NCBI GenBank assembly: GCA_039105265.1
Contig: JAPFFF010000005.1
Span: forward strand, 6,433,501-6,497,500
Length of the DNA: 64,000 nt
Direction of reading: 5' to 3'
From: Tritrichomonas musculus
Lineage: Eukaryota > Parabasalia > Tritrichomonadida > Tritrichomonadidae
Of the stretch, positions 9,036 to 18,802 are shown in pieces. The position numbers and the translations under genes were made by a program. The first letter of the stretch is position 1. Every line of letters begins with the position of its first letter. Below the pieces are notes generated by a model that had not been told where the DNA came from, did no database searches, and saw only the letters and a list, made by a program, of their open reading frames with translations.

Positions 9036-10367
9036 TTATTTTTCTTCATTAATATATTTAATTTGGCTCAAAGCTAAGCATGCTAATTCACTATTTATTT
9101 CATCCTCATCATCAGTAAACTCTTCTATTCGATCAATCAACTCGCGTGATTGGATAAGATTATTGTAATAATCTGGAATTTTAGCTAATCCAGAAACGCG
9201 CTGTGTAATTGAACATATAATTTTAAGAACATAACGAACAATTAATGGATTTAGAGAGTCCATTATATCAAAAAATATATCGAAACTTTGCAATTTTTTT
9301 AAATAAGGTTCAATATAAATAAATCTATAATTAACTAATGAATGGAATAATTCCAATGAGGAAGATTGTATTTGAAAAGATTGATTAAGGCTTAATAAAA
9401 TATCTAAAAAACCAGGTGTTTCAATCATTTTTTGTGCAAAGGGTGTTGAGATAGAAATTTCATTAATAAATTGAATTGTTGATTCAGTAATAAAATCTGG
9501 CTTATCGATTAAAAAAGATTTAAGTATTTCTGGATAATTTTTTGGAAATAAATTTATTGTGGGCTCATCATTTATAGCAATCCAATGAAGCAAATTGGCA
9601 ACTTCAGGAAATGCTGGACTTAAATTTATCATGAATTGAAAGCATAAATCAACAAAACCTTCCTGAACAAAGTATTTATAAATTTGAAAATTTTGTTGTA
9701 ACAAGCATGAAGAGCTAATAAACGTTATTCGTAAAGCATCTGTATTTAAATTTTGAAGTGTTATTATTTTTTTGATATTTTTAACGAATTTAATAAAAAA
9801 TGCTTGATAACCATCTGGCATATTATTAAAATCTTTATCAAAAATAAAATTTATCAATTCATAAAAATTGCACATTAACTTTAAGCATTCAACTAGCATG
9901 GGATAATAATCATCTGATGGCATTATAAAAAATTGATCTAAAAAATAATCATAAAAACCATAAAGCTGAATTAATAGAGGTTCAGTGACTGAAAAATACT
10001 TTTCTCGTGGATTTGGGCTAGCTGATATTAGGTTATTGAGTATATTAAATGCAAGAGTATTAAGATAAAGTTGCTGTGATCTTTGATTAAGAAAGTTTGT
10101 AATATGTATAATTATTATTTCATATGAATCTTTCATTTTCTGACCTAATACATTAAGAAATTCGGTATTATCTGTTGCACGTTTTATAAATAAAAGGGAT
10201 GCTTGAAAATTTGGATCAGTTTCATCAACTGCTTCTTTAAACATATTTATTTTATCATCTATTTGATTAATTAAAGAGCTGATATCATTTATGTCTTCCT
10301 CTTCAATGGTTTCATTTTGCTGATGAATGAATGAATTTGATGTCACATCGATTTTATATAAATCCAT
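9036..10367 (-). CDS. ARM/HEAT-like helical protein, unknown function (443 aa)
   Basis: No named family is recognised. The protein starts at an ATG (MDLYKIDVTSN). It has an acidic N-terminal segment (residues about 18-60) and then repeated Leu-rich helices through to about residue 415, an armadillo-like pattern, ending with a short acidic then basic tail. There is no signal peptide or transmembrane span. It is divergent from the Brr6-like gene at 10404 with only 36 nt between start codons, so promoter elements must overlap. In length and texture it matches the unknown ARM-like proteins at 5578 and 19777. Confidence 0.82.
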   Translation of the reverse strand: MDLYKIDVTSNSFIHQQNETIEEEDINDISSLINQIDDKINMFKEAVDETDPNFQASLLFIKRATDNTEFLNVLGQKMKDSYEIIIIHITNFLNQRSQQLYLNTLAFNILNNLISASPNPREKYFSVTEPLLIQLYGFYDYFLDQFFIMPSDDYYPMLVECLKLMCNFYELINFIFDKDFNNMPDGYQAFFIKFVKNIKKIITLQNLNTDALRITFISSSCLLQQNFQIYKYFVQEGFVDLCFQFMINLSPAFPEVANLLHWIAINDEPTINLFPKNYPEILKSFLIDKPDFITESTIQFINEISISTPFAQKMIETPGFLDILLSLNQSFQIQSSSLELFHSLVNYRFIYIEPYLKKLQSFDIFFDIMDSLNPLIVRYVLKIICSITQRVSGLAKIPDYYNNLIQSRELIDRIEEFTDDEDEINSELACLALSQIKYINEEK

Positions 10368-10403
10368 AAAAATGTTTTAAATGTTTATTTAGCTGATAAT
10401 TCA

Positions 10404-11039
10404 ATGTATTTTTGGTCCTTTTTTAGAGTTATGGTCAAATATTATGGCCTTGCCGATAGCTATTTTCAATTATATGAATTAATGATTACAAAAAGAAATT
10501 CATCGCCAATCAAGAATTCTAGAGAATTGGCAGAATTAGAATCTAGAATATCTCCGCGCAATTCTCCTATTAGAAATAGAAACAAAAATCATTCATTTCA
10601 AGATTTTCTTCGATTTTTGAACAACAATTTCATGAAATTCGTAATGAATATTTTTATTATTTTAATTTTAGTCTTATTCATTTTATTTTATATAAAGTTG
10701 AGGAAGGAAAAGAAAGATGAAATTGAAACTTTAAAAAATTCAACAAGCCCAATTCAACGTGAATGTCAAGAGAAATACGAAATAAATGGTTGTGATAAAA
10801 TATCGCAAAATAGTAAAAATATCCCTCGTCTTGTTAAAATATGCGAACAGTTTGATAAATGCCGTAATGAAAAAATAAATATTCCTTTACTTTCGGAACT
10901 TATCATTTCGCATATCGGTTCTTTAACAGAAGAATTCATTGATGCCCTCAACTTACAATCGATTTTTGCAATATTTACTTTTTTATGTATTATTATTTTA
11001 ATAGATTCAATTAGAAATAGGCCAAAAATCGTTTTATAG
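10404..11039 (+). CDS. Brr6/Brl1-like nuclear-envelope membrane protein
   Basis: This is a two-span membrane protein. TM1 is at about residues 77-98 (FVMNIFIILILVLFILFYIK) and TM2 at about 183-204 near the C-terminus. The segment between them has four cysteines in the order C...Y-x-x-N-x-C...P...C-x5-C, at about residues 119-153. This is the signature of the Brr6_like_C_C domain. Yeast Brr6/Brl1 lie in the nuclear envelope and help nuclear pore assembly and lipid homeostasis; the cysteines form luminal disulphides. Length is typical or short for the family. M10 (10431) is an alternative start, because the first ATG overlaps the possible transcription start TCA at 10401. Confidence 0.72.
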   Translation: MYFWSFFRVMVKYYGLADSYFQLYELMITKRNSSPIKNSRELAELESRISPRNSPIRNRNKNHSFQDFLRFLNNNFMKFVMNIFIILILVLFILFYIKLRKEKKDEIETLKNSTSPIQRECQEKYEINGCDKISQNSKNIPRLVKICEQFDKCRNEKINIPLLSELIISHIGSLTEEFIDALNLQSIFAIFTFLCIIILIDSIRNRPKIVL

Positions 11040-11390
11040 TATATTTATTTATATTGCTTGTTTTAATATATATATATATATATATTTGTTTTACTGCTTT
11101 TATTCAATAACTAAAATTTAACAATAATAATTGTTTTATGTGCATGATAAAAATCGAATTAATTGTTGAATGATATTATATTTATGTCACCATGTCAACT
11201 TCTTTTATCATGTAATATTATTATTATTAAACATTACATTGTGTGATTACTATATTTTTAATATTAAGATACTAAAGTTATTTTTATTCAAAGATATTAG
11301 TGAAAAAAAATTACAATTGATGTCTACTTTTTGTGAAAAATATACGTTTGAGATTATAATTGAGAGAAGTTAAATATTTAAAACAAAAGA
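11040..11390. other. Intergenic region, no convincing gene
   Basis: AT-rich spacer with a (TA)n run at about 11067-11084. A short hydrophobic frame at 11170-11373 has the composition of random AT-rich DNA and no conserved motif. Confidence 0.5.
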
Positions 11391-12317
11391 ATGCGAAATG
11401 TCAGAACAATTAGAACATCCAGAACGCCACGAACTGCTCGTACAGCACGTGATATGTACTGTGATTTGAATCAGCCAATTCGTAGTCAAAACCGAACTCC
11501 TTTAACACCATCAGCTCCAGCTTATACACCGCGTCCCCGGGTTAGCACTCAACGTCAATTCACTGACACAACACTATTTAGATCTGTAGATGATAAAACG
11601 CAGACTGTGGATTATGTTATTAATTCTGGAAGAAAAACTAAAGCAGCAGAAGTTCAGCAATGGATAGATGAATTTTCACCATCACCAATTGAAATTTTAC
11701 GCAAGATTGCTCAAGTAAGTCAACCTCATGCTCATTTATTGAATCTTATATGTGATGAATTAGAAAAGTTTCCTCCAGAAAAACTAAGAGATCCGATAAA
11801 TGAATTAAATGATGACGCGTTTGACCAGATTGCAGGAATTAAAATACGTTCGCATGATTTAGAAAATGAAATCGAAGATTTAAAACTTGAAGAAAATGAG
11901 TTGAAGGCTAAACTAAAAGAATCTAAAGAAAATTTAGCTAAAATAAAAGATGAGTATGATAGATATACTCGGCTTGTTCAAATGGCATCTTTTGATTCTT
12001 ATGAAAATGATGAAGAAATGAAAAAAAGACAAAAAGAAGTTGAAATGCTTACCAAAAAGCCAAAAAATGATGAAGATTCAATTAAATACAATGCGTTATG
12101 GGGTGAAAATAATCATCTTCGCGATGAGACACAAAAGCTTATTAATAAAATTGATGAACAAAGAAAAATGCATCAAGAATTTACACATCGTCAAGCTCTC
12201 AAAAAGGCTGCTAAAAATCAATTACCTCATATTCAATCAACGATTGACGAAAGCTTTCTAAATTTGAATTCTGTTGTATCAAATGAATCAAAAGATATTG
12301 ATGATTCAAAAAAATAA
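11391..12317 (+). CDS. Coiled-coil protein, unknown function (308 aa)
   Basis: The N-terminal 60 residues are basic, disordered and rich in Arg, Thr and Pro (RTIRTSRTPRTARTAR). A globular or helical middle follows (about 85-150), then a long coiled coil (about 150-275) with regular Leu/Glu/Lys heptads, and an acidic tail. There is no enzyme motif. The Arg/Thr-Pro N-terminus could bind microtubules or nucleic acid, and the combination suggests a cytoskeletal or basal-body structural protein. That is inference only. The start is the ATG at 11391; no clear Inr lies nearby. Confidence 0.82.
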   Translation: MRNVRTIRTSRTPRTARTARDMYCDLNQPIRSQNRTPLTPSAPAYTPRPRVSTQRQFTDTTLFRSVDDKTQTVDYVINSGRKTKAAEVQQWIDEFSPSPIEILRKIAQVSQPHAHLLNLICDELEKFPPEKLRDPINELNDDAFDQIAGIKIRSHDLENEIEDLKLEENELKAKLKESKENLAKIKDEYDRYTRLVQMASFDSYENDEEMKKRQKEVEMLTKKPKNDEDSIKYNALWGENNHLRDETQKLINKIDEQRKMHQEFTHRQALKKAAKNQLPHIQSTIDESFLNLNSVVSNESKDIDDSKK

Positions 12318-12484
12318 GAAAAAAGGATGTCAAGTAAGCGATTAATGTTTTTTATATTTTGTTTGTTTGAAAAATATTTATAGTTGTTATAATAAAAGTT
12401 GTATTTAATAACAAAAAAAAGATAAACATATTTTGAGATATAAACTTCGATGTAGAATGATTAACAAAGATATGATCAAGATTA

Positions 12485-12928
12485 TTATGGTGAATCTTGA
12501 ACTGCTGAAGAAAGAGAATGATTTAAAACAGTTGGTGGTATTTCATTTTTTGGCTTTATATCATTTTTATTTTCTAAGCTTTGCCATTTTTTCTTCAAAT
12601 CGCGACCAGTCCTAGCTGTTGGACCAAATATATCAGGATACATTTCAATAATTTTTGCCCAATTGCCTTTCCCTAATTTTAATACACCAGTCTTCAAAGC
12701 ATCTGTTTCTTGTTCTGACCAGCGGACGGGAATTCTTTTTCCACCAGCACGCATCCTTCCCAATATTTCAACTTCGTGGTTTGGTTTATCTTTATTCTTT
12801 TGATATTCGTTTCTCATATAGATCGAGTAGCATCGTGTAACATCTTTATGTGTAAATTCTTGGCGTTTTAAGCTAGCAACAAATGCATCAAGATCAGCAT
12901 CTGTGACAGATTCGTCATATCTTTGCAT
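12485..12928 (-). CDS. Single Myb/SANT-domain protein with telobox-like helix 3
   Basis: One Myb/SANT domain lies at about residues 67-120: RWSEQETDALKTGVLKLGKG, then W spaced for helix 2, then the recognition helix RTGRDLKKKWQSL. The DLKKKW segment resembles the telobox (VDLKDKWRN) of TRF-type telomere-repeat binders. The N-terminal part (MQRYDESVTDADLDAFVASL) is a small helical region. The frame is open upstream through a TTG at 12970, but the first ATG is at 12928, giving 147 aa. Candidate roles are telomere binding or transcription; trichomonads have many Myb regulators and the Asp/Lys details differ from true TRF. It is divergent from the Timeless gene. Confidence 0.78.
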   Translation of the reverse strand: MQRYDESVTDADLDAFVASLKRQEFTHKDVTRCYSIYMRNEYQKNKDKPNHEVEILGRMRAGGKRIPVRWSEQETDALKTGVLKLGKGNWAKIIEMYPDIFGPTARTGRDLKKKWQSLENKNDIKPKNEIPPTVLNHSLSSAVQDSP

Positions 12929-13141
12929 TTTAATATTTTCTGCAGTTATGGTAAAATTTTCATATAACAATTTGAATTGTTTATTTTATTACTTCATTTG
13001 CAAAATCATTTCTTCTTTTCATATTATTTTAAAATAGAAGTAAAAGCTGATATAAATATTTCAAATATTATCTTATAAAATTGAAATCATTTCAAGCACG
13101 TTTATAATTTTTTGATCAACACTAGATTTATTATTATTTAA

Positions 13142-15568
13142 ATGAAAGCAAGTTCCGAACGTATCACGTCTCTATGTTCTTCACTCGGCCTTAATACGCC
13201 TAATGGATATGTTCCCTCAGATGATTGTCAAATTAATCTTGATGAGCTTGCATTTTCAATTTGGCGAGATGATGAAGCTCAAAGAAATGTTTCTGCTCAA
13301 TGTTATCAGCTTGGTGTTTTCAAAAAAGATTTTATTCCACTTTTATTAACAGATGGGCCTTTATCCTACTACGCATTAAAAGCTTTAACTGCAATTACGT
13401 ATCCTCCATCAGCAAACGCCGAAGAATATGATAAACATATGAATATTCTCGCTGACTACAAAGATAAAATTTCATATTATCCTGATGTTATAGCAAAAAC
13501 ATTAGAATATTGTGCAAACATATTAGAAAATCCTCGAGCAGAATCAGCTTTATTAAATAAAGCAGAATTGGCAATGACATTTATTCGAAATATTGCCGTT
13601 ATTCCATGTCCTCCTGATGTTCATGAAAGAATTTTTAAAATATTTGATGAACAGGATCTTTTTGATGTTATTGATATGCTAAAAATCACACGTTTTGGTG
13701 AACGAGCAGGTAAGTTTGCAAGAATCATTGCAGATATACTCTATGGTTGCTTTGTCCCTTATTTGCCATTTCAAAAGCAAGATGTAGAAAAACCTTCAGC
13801 TTTGGCTTCTTTTTTAGAAAATCAAAAATCTCAAACACGTATGGCTTCATCACGCCATGGTCATTGGGATTCTTCTGTTACAATCAAAGGACCTGGGAAA
13901 GGATATACTATTTCATTGTCTGCTGCTTTAAGCAAAAAATCAAATATACCTTCAGGAAAACATCTTGTTTCAAGAGCAAGACCAGTAGAAATGAAACGTC
14001 GCATACCCCCTTTTTCAAAAACTGGTGAACAAAACGCTACAAAAATGATCAATTCACCGAACTTTCGTGTTGTCTTTGATTTAGCTTTTCCGCGTTCATT
14101 TAGTGCATATGATAAAACATATTCTGTTCGTGATCAAATTCACTTGGTTGAAATGGCCAAATTTTTCTACGATTTTTCTTTAAAGTATGAACCAGAATTG
14201 AAAGTTGATTCTCTTGCTTCATCTAAAATAATAGGCTTTTTTGTTTCTATGTTCACTTTTTTTTCAGATGCCCCAACTTTGACAATTGAAAACATTACTT
14301 CAATTAAAGCGATGCATATTTTATGCCGTACGATATCATCGTTGTGTTCTTTTCTTGTACTTGTTATAGAGGGCGATAATGCAAAACTTACAGATAGACA
14401 AACTGCAAAAGAAGTTGTTTCTAGATATGCTGCAGATTTTGAAAATTTCCTTGTTAGTTTTCTTTGTGAGAAAAACCTTACTAAAAAAAGTATCAATGTA
14501 CTTAAAGATAATATTATTGCTCTTGAGCAATTATATAAACTATATTCCGTTGCAGAAAAAGAAAAACTTGTTAGATATAAATTATCAAGGCGTGATGAAG
14601 ATGCTGATCCAGATGATCCACAAGCAGACAGAATTGAGGAAGATATATCTGCGTTTAATTCTGATATTATTGTAAACAAGCTTGCAAGAAGGCAAGGTGT
14701 ATTAAAGCCCTTCTTTATCATATTGTCATCTCCTGATGATCTTGACGAAGAAATAGTTGAAGCTATGACAGCAATGCTGAAAAGATTTTTATCAACCCAA
14801 CAAGGACTTGCTCATTTGTATTGCCTTCCATATTTTTATACAATTAATAAATTATGGGAAGATAAAACTTTAGAAAAATTTAATTCAAGCCAATTCAAAG
14901 CTCTCGATAAAGTTTTACAGGAAATTATTAAGAAATTCTTTGAATCTGCTTCAATTGATAAAACAATGTATATTCAATTGATTTCTGGATGCGATGTAAT
15001 GGATTTGTATGACGTTGAGTTCCTGAAAAGAATGAAAGAAAAAGAAATTAACAGTTCGCTTGGATTATCTCAAGAATTATCACAAGAAATTACTGATATT
15101 CTAAATGAAATTGATGATGATGGTAAAAGAAATGAAAATCACTCAAGTGATGATGATGATCTAAAGCCATTTGATATTCCTCAACTTCCATCAAGAGAAG
15201 AATTTTATCTTAAAGCTGCTCTTCGCAATAAGCATAAGCAGCCAGTAAAAAGAAAGCCGCGAACCGTTAAGACAAAGCATCAGTCCGATAGTGAAAAAGA
15301 ATATGATGGAAAAGAATATTCTGCAATAGATAAATCTCCACCTCCAAATGAAAATCCTATAGCCAGTAACCAGAACGTGTCTGATTCTGATTCTGATTCT
15401 GATAATATAACTTTAGAAGATATTAGAAATGAAGTGATGAAATCACAAAACCAGGCAAGTTCAAATGATATTCCGCAAAAAAACGATGTAGAATCCGTGT
15501 CTGTTATACTATCCAAAAATGATAACAAATCAGATCATGATGATGATATGGAATTAGAAGATGATTAA
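13142..15568 (+). CDS. Timeless/Tof1/Swi1 replication-fork protection protein
   Basis: The N-terminal 300 residues match the Timeless N domain: LDELAFSIWRDDEAQRNVSA-type opening with ARM-like helices, then ERAGKFARIIADILY. A basic loop SRHGHWDSSVTIKG follows, like the family's SSRHSRFGG segment. Timeless with Tipin/Csm3 forms the fork protection complex that couples helicase and polymerase and signals S-phase checkpoints. The C-terminal quarter is acidic and disordered, with Asp/Ser repeats (SDSDSDSDN). At 808 aa it is much shorter than animal or yeast members (about 1200), and the C-terminal Timeless domain is not evident. The start is the ATG at 13142. Confidence 0.85.
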   Translation: MKASSERITSLCSSLGLNTPNGYVPSDDCQINLDELAFSIWRDDEAQRNVSAQCYQLGVFKKDFIPLLLTDGPLSYYALKALTAITYPPSANAEEYDKHMNILADYKDKISYYPDVIAKTLEYCANILENPRAESALLNKAELAMTFIRNIAVIPCPPDVHERIFKIFDEQDLFDVIDMLKITRFGERAGKFARIIADILYGCFVPYLPFQKQDVEKPSALASFLENQKSQTRMASSRHGHWDSSVTIKGPGKGYTISLSAALSKKSNIPSGKHLVSRARPVEMKRRIPPFSKTGEQNATKMINSPNFRVVFDLAFPRSFSAYDKTYSVRDQIHLVEMAKFFYDFSLKYEPELKVDSLASSKIIGFFVSMFTFFSDAPTLTIENITSIKAMHILCRTISSLCSFLVLVIEGDNAKLTDRQTAKEVVSRYAADFENFLVSFLCEKNLTKKSINVLKDNIIALEQLYKLYSVAEKEKLVRYKLSRRDEDADPDDPQADRIEEDISAFNSDIIVNKLARRQGVLKPFFIILSSPDDLDEEIVEAMTAMLKRFLSTQQGLAHLYCLPYFYTINKLWEDKTLEKFNSSQFKALDKVLQEIIKKFFESASIDKTMYIQLISGCDVMDLYDVEFLKRMKEKEINSSLGLSQELSQEITDILNEIDDDGKRNENHSSDDDDLKPFDIPQLPSREEFYLKAALRNKHKQPVKRKPRTVKTKHQSDSEKEYDGKEYSAIDKSPPPNENPIASNQNVSDSDSDSDNITLEDIRNEVMKSQNQASSNDIPQKNDVESVSVILSKNDNKSDHDDDMELEDD

Positions 15569-15869
15569 ATGTATAGTGATGTTCTTTCCTTTTTATTTAA
15601 ATAGCTTTATTTTTATTCATTAATAAAACGTATAGAAGATCAGAATACAATTGTTTTATTTTAATTTTTATGATCGAATTGAATTACTGCCTTTGAAGAA
15701 ATTATAGTTTGTTTTACTATATTTCATTCTCAAAGAAAAAAAATAACCGTATACCGTATTTATGAAAGATAATACTCTCAAAAAAAATGAAATTATTCAA
15801 TTTTTCTTAAGCAATATTGAAATATTAGATTCTCAAAATTCTATTATTAAATTTTGATCATTAATTTCG
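15569..15869. other. Intergenic region between Timeless and SCAPER-like genes
   Basis: AT-rich spacer between two plus-strand genes. Apart from the Inr at 15858 I see no feature. Confidence 0.5.
15858..15863 (+). promoter_or_regulatory. Initiator of the SCAPER-like gene
   Basis: TCATTA matches TCAYTW and lies 12 nt before the ATG at 15870. Confidence 0.6.
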
Positions 15870-18137
15870 ATGTTTGATCATATCCCTAAACCAGATTTCA
15901 GTTCTATTGACAATAATATTAATACAACAAACCGAGCAAGTTCACCTCAACGTCCTCCAAATATTGATGTTCCAAAACAATCAAATTCACGTTCGGCAGA
16001 TAATTCCCCCAATAGTGAGCATTCATCTTATTTATCACCAGGAGATCGAAAATCGCTTCGTAAATTTCTTTCAATTGTAAATAACTTTAATTATTCAGCT
16101 GAGAGATTATATGATTTTTGTGAACATTTTTTCAATGATGAATTAACTCAAATTGCAATAGATCAATTAAACAAACATATTATTGAATTTCGTGAACTTC
16201 TTGATCGAATTTCATTTCAACATCAAGCTGAGCAAGATCGTGAAAAATCAATTTTACCTTCACCGGTTTCCTTTTCAATAGCAACGTGGAAAAACAGAGA
16301 TTTTGAAGAGTGGCCAATACCAACATCTGACAACTGGGTTAAATCGGCGGTTAATCAATTTAAGGCAACACCCCCTGATTTATCAAAAGTGCCAAAGAAA
16401 GATATGACACCACTGGAAGAACGCTTAGCTAAAGCAGATAAAAATAGAACAAAAATAGACAATATTCGTAATCGTGAAATTAGAATGAAAACAAACAAAG
16501 TTCGCCGTGCAAACGAGTTACGAGTTCAAAAGCAAGAAGAAGCTATTACAGCATTCAATGAAAAGCAAGATAGTGCAGCGCAACGTCGAGAAGCCTATAT
16601 TAATCAAATCAAGAAAAAAGCTCGTGATGAAACAGAAAAAGTTCAAGAAACTCGTTTTATGCAAGAACTTGAAGTTGAAGGTAGGAAATTGAAAATAGAA
16701 AAAATGATGAACAAAGTAACGCAAAGATATGAAAATATGGTTCAAGACAAACGTGAAAGAGCTAAAGAAAGAATGGCAATTAAAAATACATCTTCTTCTC
16801 CAGATTGTTCCCCTAAAACTAGGAGACAGTGTTCAAAACTATCTGTGATTGATGCAATTTCACAAGGGCAGTTACCTGGCGAATTTCTTGATATTGGTGA
16901 TGAATATTCAAATTCAATTCCTGCAGTCGAGCTCCCAGAATTTTCTGAATATGAAGAAAGCCAAAGCCAAAAAGGTAGTGAAAATGCATCATTGCGATCT
17001 ATTGCTGTGAAGTTAGATCATGATGATCTTAACCCACAAGCAGCAATTAGTTATTTAAAAATTGCTGCAGACCTTAAATGTTGCATTAAGTGGAATTCGA
17101 ATGAGGGGCAGACAATTCGAGACACGCTCCAAAATATGATTTATTCAAATATACCAAATTCTAATTTATTAATTCACAATGTAATAAGTGTGGTTGATAC
17201 ATCATATCCTTTTGTACTTCATGTAGCTTTTGAGTGTGTTTCATCGTTCCGCCAGATATGTTATAAAAGAGATACACTATCTACCACAAAAGAGCTTTTA
17301 GCATTATGGACATTAATTTTAAAGATAGAACAGCACAATGATCAGATAGAGCCAAAAACTCTTCTCATTGGTCATCTAATCCGTCATGGAGTTTTTATGA
17401 AATTATGCTATGTCCTCGAAGTATCTACAGCAGCAAATTCACGCAATGACGTATTGAAAGCTTTGACACAGCAAATACTCCTTCTCCTTGAAGCTTGTTC
17501 AACTCATATTCAATATCATTACTCGGATTTAAATTCAGAACTTATTGATATATTTGGCCTTGCATCTATTGATTTTATTATTCCTGGTTTAAGAAACTTC
17601 CTTGGAAATTGTATTCAAAACATAAAACTCTATTCGCCCAAAATGATCATTACAGCAATTCATATCTATCAAATAATATCATTATATTTTTCATCATTTT
17701 TGGAAAAATTAATTGATGAAGATTATGCTAAAAGTGTAGCCAATTTATTACGAACTTACTCTTTGCAAAAACCACAAAATTCTCAAATTTTGGATGAATT
17801 AATTTTACTGATTGGACTTCTCTGTAAAAATTCGAAACTTATGAAGGAAAGTGTTCAATGGGAGCCTCCTACGCCAACCGTTCTTTCTATACTTTGTGGA
17901 ATGCAGATTAGTTATTTCATTAAACCTGAGCAAGCACTTGTTCTTATTCCAACCATTGTAGCTTGTTGCATTGATAACAACGAGAATTATGAATTTGTTA
18001 AAAAAAATATAAATGGATCATTCATTGTTAAATTTTTCCAAGAAGTTAAAGAAGATCCACGAAATTTATTTTCATCACATTTTAGAGTCGAAAAAGAAAA
18101 AGTCTCGGATGTAATTGAGCTATTTAAGGTTCAATAA
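15870..18137 (+). CDS. SCAPER-like protein (cyclin A-associated ER protein family)
   Basis: The N-terminal region (about residues 60-125) resembles the SCAPER N domain, with a helical segment around IIEFRELLDRISFQHQAEQD. A long charged coiled coil follows at about 190-310. The C-terminal 350 residues form a HEAT-like domain ending with LVLIPTIVACCIDNNENYEF and a following FIVKFFQEVKEDP segment. This aligns well by eye with the C-terminal end of SCAPER. Human SCAPER regulates cyclin A localisation and cilium dynamics; this homologue lacks the C2H2 zinc finger expected between coil and HEAT domain. It is 755 aa against about 1400 in mammals. Start supported by an Inr 12 nt upstream. Confidence 0.68.
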   Translation: MFDHIPKPDFSSIDNNINTTNRASSPQRPPNIDVPKQSNSRSADNSPNSEHSSYLSPGDRKSLRKFLSIVNNFNYSAERLYDFCEHFFNDELTQIAIDQLNKHIIEFRELLDRISFQHQAEQDREKSILPSPVSFSIATWKNRDFEEWPIPTSDNWVKSAVNQFKATPPDLSKVPKKDMTPLEERLAKADKNRTKIDNIRNREIRMKTNKVRRANELRVQKQEEAITAFNEKQDSAAQRREAYINQIKKKARDETEKVQETRFMQELEVEGRKLKIEKMMNKVTQRYENMVQDKRERAKERMAIKNTSSSPDCSPKTRRQCSKLSVIDAISQGQLPGEFLDIGDEYSNSIPAVELPEFSEYEESQSQKGSENASLRSIAVKLDHDDLNPQAAISYLKIAADLKCCIKWNSNEGQTIRDTLQNMIYSNIPNSNLLIHNVISVVDTSYPFVLHVAFECVSSFRQICYKRDTLSTTKELLALWTLILKIEQHNDQIEPKTLLIGHLIRHGVFMKLCYVLEVSTAANSRNDVLKALTQQILLLLEACSTHIQYHYSDLNSELIDIFGLASIDFIIPGLRNFLGNCIQNIKLYSPKMIITAIHIYQIISLYFSSFLEKLIDEDYAKSVANLLRTYSLQKPQNSQILDELILLIGLLCKNSKLMKESVQWEPPTPTVLSILCGMQISYFIKPEQALVLIPTIVACCIDNNENYEFVKKNINGSFIVKFFQEVKEDPRNLFSSHFRVEKEKVSDVIELFKVQ

Positions 18138-18206
18138 TTTATTAATTAATATTATTAATAGAGTTTTATTAAATATTATTTTACATTGGAAAAAGAATTT
18201 TTTGTT

Positions 18207-18608
18207 TTATGTTAATACATCGGAAATTAATCGCAGTTGAGCAATTTTGGAATTTATTGATTTCATATAAGGTGATTCATTAAGCATGTCGATATCTGAA
18301 TTTAGTTTTCTAAGAAGCTTTAATACTTCTTCTGCTTCAACAATTGAAGCTTTTTCTTGAGACTCATCTTGAAGATTATACTTTTCTTCTAATGTACTAA
18401 TCTCGTTCGATAAAGTTGCATAATTCGATTCAAGATCTTGAATAAGTTGATCTACATTTAGATCATCCTTATTATATGACTCAATAATATCTTGATATTT
18501 AAAAAGTAATAGTTCTGCTTCATTTAAATTTTCTTCCCATTTATCATATGAATCGTTTATTTTTTCAAGTTCTTTTTTTTGAACTGCTAACTCTTCTTCA
18601 AAACTCAT
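18207..18608 (-). CDS. Short coiled-coil protein, possible Nsp1/Nup62 C-domain
   Basis: This 133-residue protein is almost entirely coiled coil. The pattern (ELEKINDSYDKWEENLNEAE, then LESNYATLSNEISTLEEKY, then a final helix) resembles the C-terminal coiled coil of Nsp1/Nup62, the scaffold part of the central nuclear pore channel. No FG repeats precede it, so either the FG part is absent or this is another coiled-coil protein. Resemblance is by eye and weak because coiled coils look alike. A TCATAG element 10 nt upstream of the ATG fits a loose Inr. It is convergent with the SCAPER-like gene, 69 nt away. Confidence 0.62.
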   Translation of the reverse strand: MSFEEELAVQKKELEKINDSYDKWEENLNEAELLLFKYQDIIESYNKDDLNVDQLIQDLESNYATLSNEISTLEEKYNLQDESQEKASIVEAEEVLKLLRKLNSDIDMLNESPYMKSINSKIAQLRLISDVLT

Positions 18609-18802
18609 TTTTTTCTATGACCAATTATTTAAAGAAATTAATTAAAGAATTGTTATATAAAAAATATAAGTCGAATTCTTGGAATTTAAAAAAAATATAT
18701 CACTAATAACGATTATGTAGTTATATATGTATTGTACATTATGTAAAGAGATAATATATATAAAATAGTTAATAAATAAATGTTTTTATAATATGATAGG
18801 TA

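Noticed and set aside
11170..11373. 67-codon hydrophobic frame
   Set aside because: Composition of AT-rich random DNA, no Inr, no motif.
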